Shown: positions 7,001-13,873, counted from the first letter of the stretch. The stretch is DNA of 14,387 bases from Deltaproteobacteria bacterium RIFCSPHIGHO2_02_FULL_40_11 (GCA_001798105.1 MGRI01000019.1:1-14387); one strand, 5' to 3'. A program made the numbers and translations. The notes: a model not told the origin generated them from the sequence alone.

Positions 7001-8334
7001 GGCTCACTTAAAGTTTTTGGAGGAGGTCTTAAAAACTGAATAAATCTGACACCCGTTGGATACGCCACATAAGCGGCCATCAAGGCTGAAAAAGCCCCTT
7101 GAAAATATTCTTCATTTTTAAAATGATGAACTGCCCCATAGCTTGCCAAACTAAAGAGCGTTATTTTTGCTAAGGCGGGACTGAAAGCATACAAGCCCCT
7201 GAACCCAATCAAAACACACGCAACAGGAATGATATTCTCTAAAAATCTTTCGCCTACGCTTCTTTGTGAATCGAAGCCTTTTTTCGAAAATAAATATTCA
7301 TCTCCCACTTGAAGTGTTGTCACAACGCTGGTCCATAAAAGGACATCCAAGGGGCCTGCCACCAAAAGCAAAGGAACAGTTACGGCGCCGTATCCAAAAG
7401 AAATGGCAGTTATCCCTAAAAATTCGTGTGAAATAAATGGATTTACAGTTGGGTTCCCGCCAATTTGTGATTGCAGGGGCGAAAGACCACGTCTGTGGGG
7501 TGCAACAATCGGATCTTCATATCTTTCATGCTCAGCTTTAAAAAGATTTAAAATTCGAGACAGATTTGCATCTGAAATCTCCGGATTTTTTTCTTTGGAA
7601 TTTGAAATCTGACTTAAAAGTGCTTGTATAAAAGCTTTTTTGGCTTCAGGGTAAACCTGATTGACCTGGTGAAAATAATCATCCAAAACCATCAGCGTTC
7701 CGTGCCTCACACCAGGCGCGATCGATCGGTAATAAAAAGTCCAATCAACTTCTTTTTTCCCTGTCAACCGAAAGAGCTCTTCTTGTTTTTGTTTTTTCTG
7801 TTTTATGTCATCCCATATTTTTTGAATGAGTTCTTTTTGGGCTTCATCTTCAATGTCTAAAAGTGTTTCTGAAATATCATCTCCCTGCAAGGCTCTGTGT
7901 AATATCCCAAGCACTTTTTTTAATTCATCTTGGCGATTCTGATAAGCTGGGTCTGATTGAAATTTCTGTAAAAGTGCAGCATGTGTTGCTAAAAAAGTTT
8001 CTTCATTCATCTGTAAAAGCGAAAAATAGAGTTCTTTACTTTCAGGCTCAATTTCAATGAGTCCTTGAATGAAGTCCAGGGCTAAAAGCCTTTCAAAATC
8101 CAAGACTATTTGTTCCATTTCAAGTTGACGGGTTTGAAGGAGGCTCTGGTAGGCGATGAGTTTTTGCCTTTGGTGGGGGTCTTCTTCGAATGCAATTTTA
8201 CTTTCAATGGAACGGTCCATTTGGGTTAAAAGCACATATTGGCGGGATAAAGAGATAAGCCCTTGAGCGTTTCCCCATAGAGGGAACCCAATGAAAAAAA
8301 GACTTAAAATAAGCGTCAATTTGACCTGATTCAT
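4021..8334 (-). CDS. Large exported/membrane protein with C-terminal WP-HGG helical repeats, function unknown
   Basis: I do not recognise this 1437-residue protein. Seen in order: a signal peptide (Lys5, hydrophobic 6-20, likely cleavage after GNA at 21-23); a charged helical region (about 25-290); and a hydrophobic segment with four or five candidate membrane helices (about 304-345, 363-405, 412-436). Next come a Pro/Gly-rich stretch, a Thr-rich linker (489-517) and a small predicted beta-rich part (about 519-610, with IAYHFDEDGNLYAIEY). These are followed by another Thr/Pro linker, an NGNGNGNG run (642-649) and a likely coiled coil (about 651-735). The C-terminal half (about 755-1432) is a degenerate repeat array. 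The start has an AAGAG Shine-Dalgarno-like sequence (8341-8345) six bases upstream. A candidate -35 TTGAAA (8403-8408) has only a poor -10 partner (TACTTA, 8380-8385). The frame is intact for 4.3 kb, so it is a real gene. It runs against the dcw cluster and overlaps murG by 8 bases. Whether the repeats face the periplasm or the cytoplasm depends on the helix count. Confidence 0.9.
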   Translation of the reverse strand: MNQVKLTLILSLFFIGFPLWGNAQGLISLSRQYVLLTQMDRSIESKIAFEEDPHQRQKLIAYQSLLQTRQLEMEQIVLDFERLLALDFIQGLIEIEPESKELYFSLLQMNEETFLATHAALLQKFQSDPAYQNRQDELKKVLGILHRALQGDDISETLLDIEDEAQKELIQKIWDDIKQKKQKQEELFRLTGKKEVDWTFYYRSIAPGVRHGTLMVLDDYFHQVNQVYPEAKKAFIQALLSQISNSKEKNPEISDANLSRILNLFKAEHERYEDPIVAPHRRGLSPLQSQIGGNPTVNPFISHEFLGITAISFGYGAVTVPLLLVAGPLDVLLWTSVVTTLQVGDEYLFSKKGFDSQRSVGERFLENIIPVACVLIGFRGLYAFSPALAKITLFSLASYGAVHHFKNEEYFQGAFSALMAAYVAYPTGVRFIQFLRPPPKTLSEPHNLKIVMRVPPEGEGWEGPENFGNDAIDTSSWGRPNPFGSPNAPVRTETPTRTETSTQTATTVQTSTLSSPKSHTIIFAKAQETFLIGGIEIDPEILPFTIEELHILDPKDSELETYIYQNPEGKIIGLHIFSKQIAYHFDEDGNLYAIEYHDPQNPTRTMIAARPNRSVISSQTPTTKTTAPQGLGFQEIKEITENGNGNGNGSEEIDDEIIEKIRRILDISGQSIQQVMLGISKLRDEFDYSLKEAIETLEAFFQKKASEEEQKNQTTAAQAYVEDNNQKKEENGFSGIQIIGTQKGRFASRTAENFPKDRLQQLNQFILETGNWPHPLEDTSLETLLAKLVSDYGGRKNMAPYLTPENQALPTVAIYLDIKRLAKEVDEAISKEGHWPDPTSHKKYQSLMPVIVSHGGRDAVFPHLAQKSQKTIIANSWLRPIQKINRYLNEFDRWPSLKHKHPDAKDLSTWISDHGGKKAVYPYLNQKNKKKFNIKFAVLPLEVLVDWMRIHHTWPSQTAEHHSHEWKLAVWINGHGNRIEIFEALPEDLQQNFPIRMKSEEGLFEDLLIRDPLTLLNHFSKWSGKMPTEDLKDPKSYQHQLYEWMQRYGGKQVKVSPLHRLHHYIELNWELPRYDSPIPEDRKLYSWMSEQPGGLQGAIAQLSLRMRKILERKLSKTELEHVQKIIRQHQRWPTHASDDPEERRAADIVRRTGRKIIYALIEKEARKHVTLIWSQTGHVRKKLKHAPHKLLDHFIQYADRAPTITKDERLLAEFVESKGGMTAQYRLLSPRSRKILSIELPEHIKLELNRIVSETQAWPDQRSEDAAISNFAKNLSDTYGPFALLFENLTEENKKFFDVRYWVDPLELINEYILMHREYPSKAKTKGVQSNRLRNWSENMARQYAPKLTGSQFIFPYLSKEAQSVHKVRMLVEPLAVLSEFIEKEKRVPDLSHKLDQKTDGLSKKLVHWIRNHGGIRAIRPLLSEKARQILNEKTPK
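4039..6072 (-). repeat. Array of about 11 degenerate WP-HGG repeats in the large protein
   Basis: These codons (residues about 755-1432) encode roughly eleven diverged units of about 50-70 residues. The recurring pattern is a helix like PLxxLxxFI, a WP or xP turn, a second helix ending in W(I/M)xxHGG, then xAVxPYL and a basic stretch. Clear units carry GNWPHP/YGGRKNMAPYL (770-802), GHWPDP/HGGRDAVFPHL (833-864), DRWPSL/HGGKKAVYPYL (892-924) and HTWPSQ/WINGHGNR (952-978). Others are KMPTED/WMQRYGGKQ (1025-1052), RWPTHA (1131-1136), AWPDQR (1257-1262), REYPSK ... FIFPYL (1317-1358) and RVPDLS/WIRNHGGIRAI (1387-1419). The pattern faintly recalls helicase-associated or plant organellar GG repeats, but I cannot verify a relationship. 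Confidence 0.75.
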
Positions 8335-8433
8335 GCGTATCTCTTTTTATTGCAGAACTCGTGCCACAAAAAGCTTATGTAAGTATTTGATATGACTTTA
8401 TTTTTCAAGACATAATTCGGTATACGGGGTGAA

Positions 8434-8465
8434 GTGACAAAAATTGTTGGTCAGGTGACAAAATT
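8434..8465. repeat. Direct repeat GTGACAAAA(A)TT spaced 21 bases
   Basis: GTGACAAAAATT at 8434-8445 recurs as GTGACAAAATT at 8455-8465. Start-to-start distance is 21 bases, two DNA turns, so a protein could bind both on one face. Alternatively, read on the - strand, TTTTGTCACC and TTTTTGTCAC recall tandem terminal motifs of some insertion sequences, so this may be a transposon-end remnant. Confidence 0.55.
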
Positions 8466-8493
8466 CCTAATTTTCTTCATAGAATTGTGTAAT

Positions 8494-8499
8494 TATGCT
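8494..8499 (+). promoter_or_regulatory. Possible -10 box for murC
   Basis: TATGCT ends 9 bases before the murC ATG, and no Shine-Dalgarno sequence lies between them. A promoter here would give an almost leaderless mRNA. The -35 region at the right distance (TTTTCT, 8471-8476) is poor, so this is a weak prediction. Confidence 0.25.
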
Positions 8500-8508
8500 A
8501 CAGCTTAA

Positions 8509-9900
8509 ATGATGCGCAAAAATTACAATCATGTGTATTTTGTGGGGATTGGGGGCATTGGCATGAGTGGGATTGCTGAAGTGCTCTTAAATCTTGGTTA
8601 CCAAGTCAGCGGATCAGATTTATCTTCTTCGGAAATTACACGCCATTTAAAAACCCTTGGGGCTAAAATTTATCAAGGGCATCGGGCAAGCAATCTTGGT
8701 AATTGTGACGTCGTTGTAGTTTCTTCTGCAGTTTCCAGCACCAATCCGGAAGTTCAAAAGGCCAGAAAATTAAAAATTCCGATCATCCCAAGAGCAGAAA
8801 TGTTGGCGGAACTGATGCGACTCAAATATGGCATTGCTGTAGCTGGAACGCATGGCAAAACGACAACGACTTCTATTTTGGGATCTCTTTTGTCTTACTG
8901 CAAGGTCGATCCTACGGTTGTGATTGGAGGCAGGCTCAATCGTTGGGGAACCAATGCAAAATTAGGGCAAGGGGATATCATGGTAGCCGAAGCCGATGAA
9001 AGTGATGGGTCTTTTAATCTATTACCGCCCACACTTGCCATTGTCACCAATATTGATAACGACCATTTGGATCATTATAAAAATTTTTCTGAAATTAAAA
9101 AAGCATTTCTTACATTTTTAAATCGTATTCCTTTTTATGGAGCGGGGATTGTGTGTGGCGATGACCCCCATGTGAGGTCTATTTTAAAAGACATTAAAAA
9201 GAAAGTGATTACCTATGGCTTGGGGAAACGCTGCGATGTTCAAGCGAAAAACATTCAATTTCAGGGGGTTGAAAGTTCTTTTGATGTGGTTGCGCACGGT
9301 AAAAAACTTGGAAATTTCAAAATTAAAGCACCTGGGCTTCACAATGTTAGAAATGCGCTTTCTTGTATTATTGCGGCCTTAAAATTAAATTTGCCTGTTT
9401 CAAAAATAAAACAAGGATTAAAGCAATACACAGGTGTTCAACGCAGATTTCAAATTCGAGGGCAGCATAAAGGGTTTACGGTTTTAGATGATTATGGACA
9501 TCATCCCACAGAAATTAAAGCGACACTGGAAACGTGTAAAAAGGTATGGCCGAAACGAAGACTTTTTGTGGCATTTCAACCGCACCGCTATTCTAGAACC
9601 AGAGATTGTTTTAAACAATTCACAACGTGTTTTGAAAAGGCAGATTTTTTACTGTTAACAGATATTTATCCAGCAGGGGAAAAAGCGATTCCAGGTATCA
9701 GTGGTGAAAAGTTATTTCACGCCATTCATCAAAAGAAAAAAAACAGTGTTTTTTGTTCCAATCGAAAAATTATTTCACATGAAATTGAAAAGCATGTAAG
9801 ACCTGGAGATGTCGTCTTGACTTTGGGGGCGGGTGATATATGGAAATCAGGAGAAGAGTTTTTACAAACACTTAAAAAGGGACCTTCGCAGCGCGTATGA
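8509..9900 (+). CDS. murC: MurC, UDP-MurNAc:L-alanine ligase
   Basis: Cytoplasmic ATP-dependent ligase that attaches L-alanine to UDP-MurNAc, the first amino-acid step of precursor synthesis. It has 463 residues, typical length. Motifs in order: Rossmann GIGGIGMSG (13-21), P-loop GTHGKTTT (113-120), EADESDGSF (161-169), TNIDNDHLDHY (180-190), GVQRRFQ (309-315), DDYGHHPTEI (327-336), FQPHRYSRT (356-364) and TLGAGDIW (438-445). Two adjacent ATG codons (8509 and 8512) could start it; neither has a Shine-Dalgarno sequence. It is the first gene of the right-hand block and probably has its own promoter. The stop overlaps the murB start as ATGA, so translation is coupled. No fusion to murB or ddl is seen. 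Confidence 0.97.
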   Translation: MMRKNYNHVYFVGIGGIGMSGIAEVLLNLGYQVSGSDLSSSEITRHLKTLGAKIYQGHRASNLGNCDVVVVSSAVSSTNPEVQKARKLKIPIIPRAEMLAELMRLKYGIAVAGTHGKTTTTSILGSLLSYCKVDPTVVIGGRLNRWGTNAKLGQGDIMVAEADESDGSFNLLPPTLAIVTNIDNDHLDHYKNFSEIKKAFLTFLNRIPFYGAGIVCGDDPHVRSILKDIKKKVITYGLGKRCDVQAKNIQFQGVESSFDVVAHGKKLGNFKIKAPGLHNVRNALSCIIAALKLNLPVSKIKQGLKQYTGVQRRFQIRGQHKGFTVLDDYGHHPTEIKATLETCKKVWPKRRLFVAFQPHRYSRTRDCFKQFTTCFEKADFLLLTDIYPAGEKAIPGISGEKLFHAIHQKKKNSVFCSNRKIISHEIEKHVRPGDVVLTLGAGDIWKSGEEFLQTLKKGPSQRV

Positions 9901-10844
9901 AATTTAAACTGTTAAAAAAAGAAATCAAAGATTTTAAAGGGAAAGTTTTTTGGGATGAATCTTTAAAGAAATTAAATTCTTTTAAGGTGGGGGGCGTTGC
10001 ACGTGTTTTAATTTTTCCTCAAGATGAAACCGAACTTTCGTTGCTTTTAAAAAGTGTTGGGAAATTAGACATTCCTTATTTTATTTTAGGCGATGGTTCC
10101 AATGTTTTATTGCCAGATGATGTGTATGAAGGGGCGATCATTAATGTGTCGAATTTTAAGGAGTTGAAGGTGCTTGGGGTCAGATCCCCTGAAGGGGATC
10201 TGACCCCGGTCTATGTAGGCGCAGGCTTAAGTAAGCAAATGCTTTTATTTTGGAGCGTTCAAAACGGATATGCAGGCTGTGAATTTCTGGCAGGGGTTCC
10301 GGGACAAATTGGCGGCGGATTGTTTATGAATGCTGGAACGCATTTGGGCGATTTTAGTAAAATTGTGAAGGAAGTATATCTGATGGATCCAGATGGTACG
10401 AAGCGTAGTGTAAAGGTGACGCCTTCTGATTTTGGATATCGTTCCCAAAAATTTTGTAAACCCGGGGTCAGGTCCCATGGGGACCTGACCCCAATTATTC
10501 TGGGAGCAACGCTCAATCTTCGAAAAGGAGATCCACTCAAATTAAAAGCAATTGTCACAAAAATGATTCAGGAGCGTAAATCCAAACAACCTTTAAAAAT
10601 ACCGAATTGTGGATCAACTTTTAAGAATCCGCCTGGTAACAGCGCTGGAAAATTGATTGAGGCAGCAGGATTAAAAGGGTTTCAAATTGGAGGCGCCATG
10701 GTTTCCATGACCCATGCCAATTTTATTGAAAACGTAGGCAATGCAAAATCTTTGGATATTTTAAATTTAATTTCACATGTTAAAAAGAGAGTTAAAGAAG
10801 TCCAAGGCATAGAACTTGAAGAAGAGGTTATTGTTGTTCGATAA
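9897..10844 (+). CDS. murB: MurB, UDP-N-acetylenolpyruvoylglucosamine reductase, with two in-frame palindromic inserts
   Basis: FAD enzyme reducing UDP-GlcNAc-enolpyruvate to UDP-MurNAc with NADPH. It has 315 residues. Motifs: KVGGVARVL (30-38), FAD-binding LGDGSNVLLPD (64-74), EFLAGVPGQIGGGLFMNAG (129-147), YRSQKF (181-186), the catalytic serine region CGSTFKNPPGNSAGKLIEAAG (238-258, Ser240) and C-terminal GIELEEEV (304-311) supplying the conserved glutamate. This is the short type lacking the extra E. coli-type segment. Unusually, residues 94-104 (GVRSPEGDLTP) and 190-199 (GVRSHGDLTP) come from two palindromic DNA elements. Both sit in loops between beta strands, outside every motif, and the flanking sequence resumes normally. 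The enzyme is therefore probably active. It overlaps murC by 4 bases and ddl by about 11. Confidence 0.96.
   Translation: MKFKLLKKEIKDFKGKVFWDESLKKLNSFKVGGVARVLIFPQDETELSLLLKSVGKLDIPYFILGDGSNVLLPDDVYEGAIINVSNFKELKVLGVRSPEGDLTPVYVGAGLSKQMLLFWSVQNGYAGCEFLAGVPGQIGGGLFMNAGTHLGDFSKIVKEVYLMDPDGTKRSVKVTPSDFGYRSQKFCKPGVRSHGDLTPIILGATLNLRKGDPLKLKAIVTKMIQERKSKQPLKIPNCGSTFKNPPGNSAGKLIEAAGLKGFQIGGAMVSMTHANFIENVGNAKSLDILNLISHVKKRVKEVQGIELEEEVIVVR
10176..10207. repeat. Palindromic element A inside murB
   Basis: Arms GGGGTCAGATCCCC (10176-10189) and GGGGATCTGACCCC (10194-10207) are perfect 14-bp reverse complements around TGAA. The element starts exactly at codon 94 and reads GVRSPEGDLTP without a stop. 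Related to element B at 10464. Confidence 0.9.
10464..10492. repeat. Palindromic element B inside murB
   Basis: Arms GGGGTCAGGTCCC (10464-10476) and GGGACCTGACCCC (10480-10492) are perfect 13-bp reverse complements around ATG. It starts at codon 190 in the same phase as element A and reads GVRSHGDLTP. It differs from A by a paired A-T to G-C change in the stem and by a shorter centre. Confidence 0.9.
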
Positions 10845-11781
10845 GTCCAAAAAAATTGCAGTTGTGTATGGTGGGCTTTCTTCTGAAAAAGAAATTTCTG
10901 TAAAAACAGGTAAAGCCATGCTCAAAGCCCTTGAAGAAAAAGGATATGATGCGTATGGTTTAGAAGCCAAACGCGATTTTGTTTCCCAACTCCTGAAGTC
11001 CAAACCCGATGTGATTGTAAATGCCCTGCATGGAAAATTGGGAGAAGATGGTGCAGTTCAAGGTGTGTTTGAATGGCTTTCCATTCCTTATACGGGATCT
11101 GGCGTTATGTCTTCTGCCATTGCGATGAATAAAATTTTAACCAAACAGGTGGCGCGCCAAGCGGGCATCCTAACCCCCGATTTTATGGTATTTCACTTTG
11201 AAAAAAACTCGTTTGAAACATTTTCCAAAAATATTCAAGTGCCTTGCGTTGTGAAAGCCCAAGCAGAAGGATCAACCGTCGGAACTTCCATTGTAAAGCA
11301 GAAAGCGGGGCTAAAGGCTGCGATTGATGAAGCTTCGAAATATGATTCTCATATTTTAATTGAAGATTTTGTGGCAGGAAAAGAAATTACAGTTCCTGTT
11401 GTCAATGGCAAAGCCTATTCTTTAATCGAAATTGCGCCTAAAAGTGGATTTTATGATTACACTTCAAAATATACCAAAGGTGCAACAGAATATATTATGC
11501 CAGCGCGTGTTTCAGAAGAAACGCACCTTGAAGTTAAGCGCATCGCAGTAGAAGTCTATGATCTTTTACAGTGCCGGGGGTGTGCCAGAGTTGATTTTAT
11601 GGTGGATGCCAAAGGAACGCCCTGGTTTATTGAAATCAATACGTTGCCTGGGATGACCGAAACCAGTTTGGTCCCAAAATCGTGTGCCTATGATGGCTTA
11701 GACTTTAATGACTTGGTAGAAGAAATTTTAAAAGGAGCCCGATTAGACCATGAGAAAATTTTATCAAAGTCCAACGTTTAA
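10834..11781 (+). CDS. ddl: D-alanine--D-alanine ligase
   Basis: ATP-grasp enzyme that joins two D-alanines to give the dipeptide added by MurF. From the chosen TTG start it has 315 residues, normal for Ddl. Motifs: VYGGLSSEKEIS (11-22), NALHGKLGEDG (63-73), the ATP-binding KAQAEGSTVGTS (141-152), GFYDYTSKY (205-213), RVDFMVD (252-258) and the metal-binding EINTLPGMTETSLVPK (267-282; Glu267, Asn269). No ATG fits the start. TTG at 10834 has GAAGAGG (10821-10827) six bases upstream and gives the expected short lead before the first strand. TTG at 10816 (six residues longer) and TTG at 10831 are alternatives. It overlaps murB by 11 bases and ftsQ by 32. The product is not fused to MurC, as it is in some chlamydiae. 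Confidence 0.95.
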   Translation: MFDKSKKIAVVYGGLSSEKEISVKTGKAMLKALEEKGYDAYGLEAKRDFVSQLLKSKPDVIVNALHGKLGEDGAVQGVFEWLSIPYTGSGVMSSAIAMNKILTKQVARQAGILTPDFMVFHFEKNSFETFSKNIQVPCVVKAQAEGSTVGTSIVKQKAGLKAAIDEASKYDSHILIEDFVAGKEITVPVVNGKAYSLIEIAPKSGFYDYTSKYTKGATEYIMPARVSEETHLEVKRIAVEVYDLLQCRGCARVDFMVDAKGTPWFIEINTLPGMTETSLVPKSCAYDGLDFNDLVEEILKGARLDHEKILSKSNV

Positions 11782-12535
11782 AAAGCAAAAAAGACTGAAA
11801 AGACTAAAGCTTGTTTTCTTTATTTTTTGTTTTGCTGTCATTGGGTCTGGGCTTTTTTTTTCAACACGATTTTTGTTTCATGCCATTGCTCCAAAGGTGA
11901 AACAGTCTAAAATATTTCAACTTCAAAACGTTGTGTGTGCTTCGACAGAACATGTCTTGGAGGCAGATTTAAAAAAATATGTGAAGCCCTTTATCGGAAC
12001 CAATATTTTTGAAATCGATCTCAATCGTTTAAAAACAGAAATTAAAAAGCATCCTTGGGTATTAGATGTGAACGTAACGCGTATTTTCCCGGATCGTTTA
12101 CGGTTACATATTGTTGAACGTGAGCCCAAAGCCATTTTATCGATGGAAAAACTTTACTTTTTAGATGCACAGGGGAAAATCATTTCTGAAATTCGTCCTA
12201 CAGATAACGTCAACTTTCCTGTTATTTCTGGAATCACACCACGCGTTTATCAAAAAGGGGAAACCATTTTACAAGCCTATGAACTTTTTCAAAAATATCA
12301 TGAAAATGTGTATTTAAAAGATTGGCCCATCTCTGAAATTCACTGGAAACCAAAATTGGGGTTTACAATTTTTACATCCAACCCTTCTTTTGAAATTCAA
12401 ATGGGAAAAGATCAGTTTTTTAAAAAAATGACGAGGCTTGAAAAAGTGCTCAAAGATTTATCACAAAAATCAATGCTTCCAAAACGCATTGATTTGAATT
12501 TCACCAAAAAAGCAGTTGTAAAGCTCTCCAAATAA
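11750..12535 (+). CDS. ftsQ: FtsQ/DivIB, divisome POTRA-domain protein
   Basis: Single-pass inner-membrane protein linking early cytoplasmic and late periplasmic division proteins, usually acting with FtsB and FtsL. It has 261 residues. A short basic cytoplasmic tail (1-20, KKQKRLKRLK) precedes one membrane helix (about 21-43). The POTRA domain is at about 55-124, with NIFEIDLNRLKTEIKKHPWV (85-104) and IFPDRLRLHIVEREP (112-126) typical of the family. The beta domain follows to about 255. AAAGGAG (11731-11737) lies 12 bases before the ATG, inside the ddl 3' end, a slightly long but usable spacing. The sequence is divergent, as is common for FtsQ; position between ddl and ftsA supports the call. 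Confidence 0.93.
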   Translation: MRKFYQSPTFKKQKRLKRLKLVFFIFCFAVIGSGLFFSTRFLFHAIAPKVKQSKIFQLQNVVCASTEHVLEADLKKYVKPFIGTNIFEIDLNRLKTEIKKHPWVLDVNVTRIFPDRLRLHIVEREPKAILSMEKLYFLDAQGKIISEIRPTDNVNFPVISGITPRVYQKGETILQAYELFQKYHENVYLKDWPISEIHWKPKLGFTIFTSNPSFEIQMGKDQFFKKMTRLEKVLKDLSQKSMLPKRIDLNFTKKAVVKLSK

Positions 12536-12599
12536 TTGTAATCTATAGGAAATATCGATTTTTGCACTTAAAAGTAGTTGAACTTTATAGGTCTCACAC

Positions 12600-13826
12600 A
12601 TGGCAAAAAAAGGTGATGTTGTTGTTGGCCTTGACATAGGAACCACAAAAATTTGTGCCATCGTTGGTGAAAAAACGCAAACTGGCATAGATATTGTTGG
12701 CATCGGTTCATCTCATTCCACAGGTCTTAAAAAAGGTGTTGTCATTAATATTGATAGTACGGTGGAGTCCATCAAAAAGGCTGTGGAAGAGGCAGAGCTC
12801 ATGGCTGGGACTGAAATCTCTTCTGTGTATTGTGGGATTTCAGGTGGACATATTAAGGGCTTAAATAGTCATGGAATTGTTGCTGTAAAAGATAAAGAAG
12901 TCAGGGAAATGGATGTGCGTCGTGTGCTCGATGCGGCCAAAGCCATTGCCATTCCATTGGATCGAGAGGTCATCCATATTATTCCACAAGAATACGTTGT
13001 GGATCATCAAGGGGGTATTAAAGATCCCCTGGGGATGAGCGGTGTTCGCCTCGAAGCAAAAGTACATATTGTCACAGGCGCTGTCTCTTCTGCACAAAAT
13101 ATAATCAAATGCGCCAATCGTACAGGATTAAACGTCTCAGATATTGTTTTACAACAAATTGCATCTTCTGAAGCTGTTTTATCGCCAGACGAAAAAGAAT
13201 TAGGGGTTGCATTGGTCGATATTGGCGGGGGCACAACCGATATTGCCATTTTTTCAAATGGAAGCATTGTCCATACCGCTGTTTTATCTTTGGGGGGGAA
13301 TCACATTACCAATGATTTGGCTGTCGGGCTTCGAACCGCTTCGCAGGATGCTGAAAAATTAAAAATTAATTATGGATGCGCCATGGCATCCATGGTGAAT
13401 CGCGATGAAAAGGTAGAGGTTCAAACTGTAGGCCAGAAGCACTCTAGGAGTTATTCAAAGAGAACTATTTCAGAAATTATTGAGCCCAGAGTGGAAGAAA
13501 TTTTTTCATTGGTGCAAAAAGAAATTATTAAAAGTGGGCATGAAGATTTATTGGCATCGGGGATTGTCATTACGGGGGGCTCTACGCTTTTAAAAGGGAT
13601 GACAGAGCTTGCAGAGATGATCTTTGATTTACCCGTTAAAAGAAGTGTTCCGAAAGGATTTGGAGGCATTTTAGATATTGTGAGCTCTCCAATGTATTCA
13701 ACCGGGGTGGGTCTTGTTTTATATGGCGCAAAAGATCATCAAAATGTTAAATTTAAAATTAGGGAGAAAAATATTTACAGGAAGGTAAAATCACGCATGA
13801 TGGATTGGATTACGGAAATTTTTTAA
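12600..13826 (+). CDS. ftsA: FtsA, actin-like membrane tether of the Z ring
   Basis: Cytoplasmic actin-fold ATPase that anchors FtsZ to the membrane and recruits later division proteins. It has 408 residues, normal length. Motifs: phosphate-1 VGLDIGTTKICAIVGE (9-24), an SHS2/1C region (about 85-165), the second phosphate motif VDIGGGTTDIAIF (206-218), the adenosine motif VITGGSTLLKGM (323-334), and a C-terminal basic amphipathic helix (about 393-408, KVKSRMMDWITEIF) of the kind that binds membrane. The 64-base gap after ftsQ has a weak TTGCAC ... TATAGG pair that might be an internal promoter, but the match is poor. Only a weak AGG precedes the ATG. The stop TAA is followed directly by an ATG in frame with ftsZ. 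Confidence 0.97.
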   Translation: MAKKGDVVVGLDIGTTKICAIVGEKTQTGIDIVGIGSSHSTGLKKGVVINIDSTVESIKKAVEEAELMAGTEISSVYCGISGGHIKGLNSHGIVAVKDKEVREMDVRRVLDAAKAIAIPLDREVIHIIPQEYVVDHQGGIKDPLGMSGVRLEAKVHIVTGAVSSAQNIIKCANRTGLNVSDIVLQQIASSEAVLSPDEKELGVALVDIGGGTTDIAIFSNGSIVHTAVLSLGGNHITNDLAVGLRTASQDAEKLKINYGCAMASMVNRDEKVEVQTVGQKHSRSYSKRTISEIIEPRVEEIFSLVQKEIIKSGHEDLLASGIVITGGSTLLKGMTELAEMIFDLPVKRSVPKGFGGILDIVSSPMYSTGVGLVLYGAKDHQNVKFKIREKNIYRKVKSRMMDWITEIF

Positions 13827-13846
13827 ATGAGAAGGCCTAAACAAAA

Positions 13847-13873
13847 GGGACACCGTCCCGAGGGACATCGTCC
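13847..13873. repeat. GGGAC/GTCCC double repeat just before ftsZ
   Basis: GGGACACCGTCCCGA (13847-13861) is followed by GGGACATCGTCC (13862-13873). Each unit is a small palindrome (GGGAC/GTCCC, GGAC/GTCC) and the two are tandem. The centre GTCCCGAGGGAC is also palindromic. It ends against the ftsZ ribosome binding site and may influence ftsZ translation; it resembles a REP-like element. Confidence 0.7.

Larger units (their letters stand above)
8335..8508. promoter_or_regulatory. Divergent intergenic region between the large gene and murC
   Basis: These 174 bases must carry the promoters for both divergent genes, because murG and the large gene converge and leave murC without a co-directional upstream neighbour. 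The region includes a pair of direct repeats (8434-8465) and a possible -10 for murC (8494-8499). No terminator or RNA gene is seen. The regulatory role is inferred from gene orientation. Confidence 0.5.

Noticed and set aside
6741..7043. Several short ORFs overlapping the Thr/Pro-rich part of the large gene
   Set aside because: The biased composition of the linker keeps other frames open; the main frame continues intact on both sides.
10170..10500. murB as a pseudogene disrupted by insertions
   Set aside because: Both inserts keep the frame and contain no stop, and all catalytic and FAD motifs are present downstream and upstream.
10245..10558. Two antisense ORFs across murB
   Set aside because: They are shadows of a conserved coding gene, have no ribosome site that I can see, and resemble nothing known.
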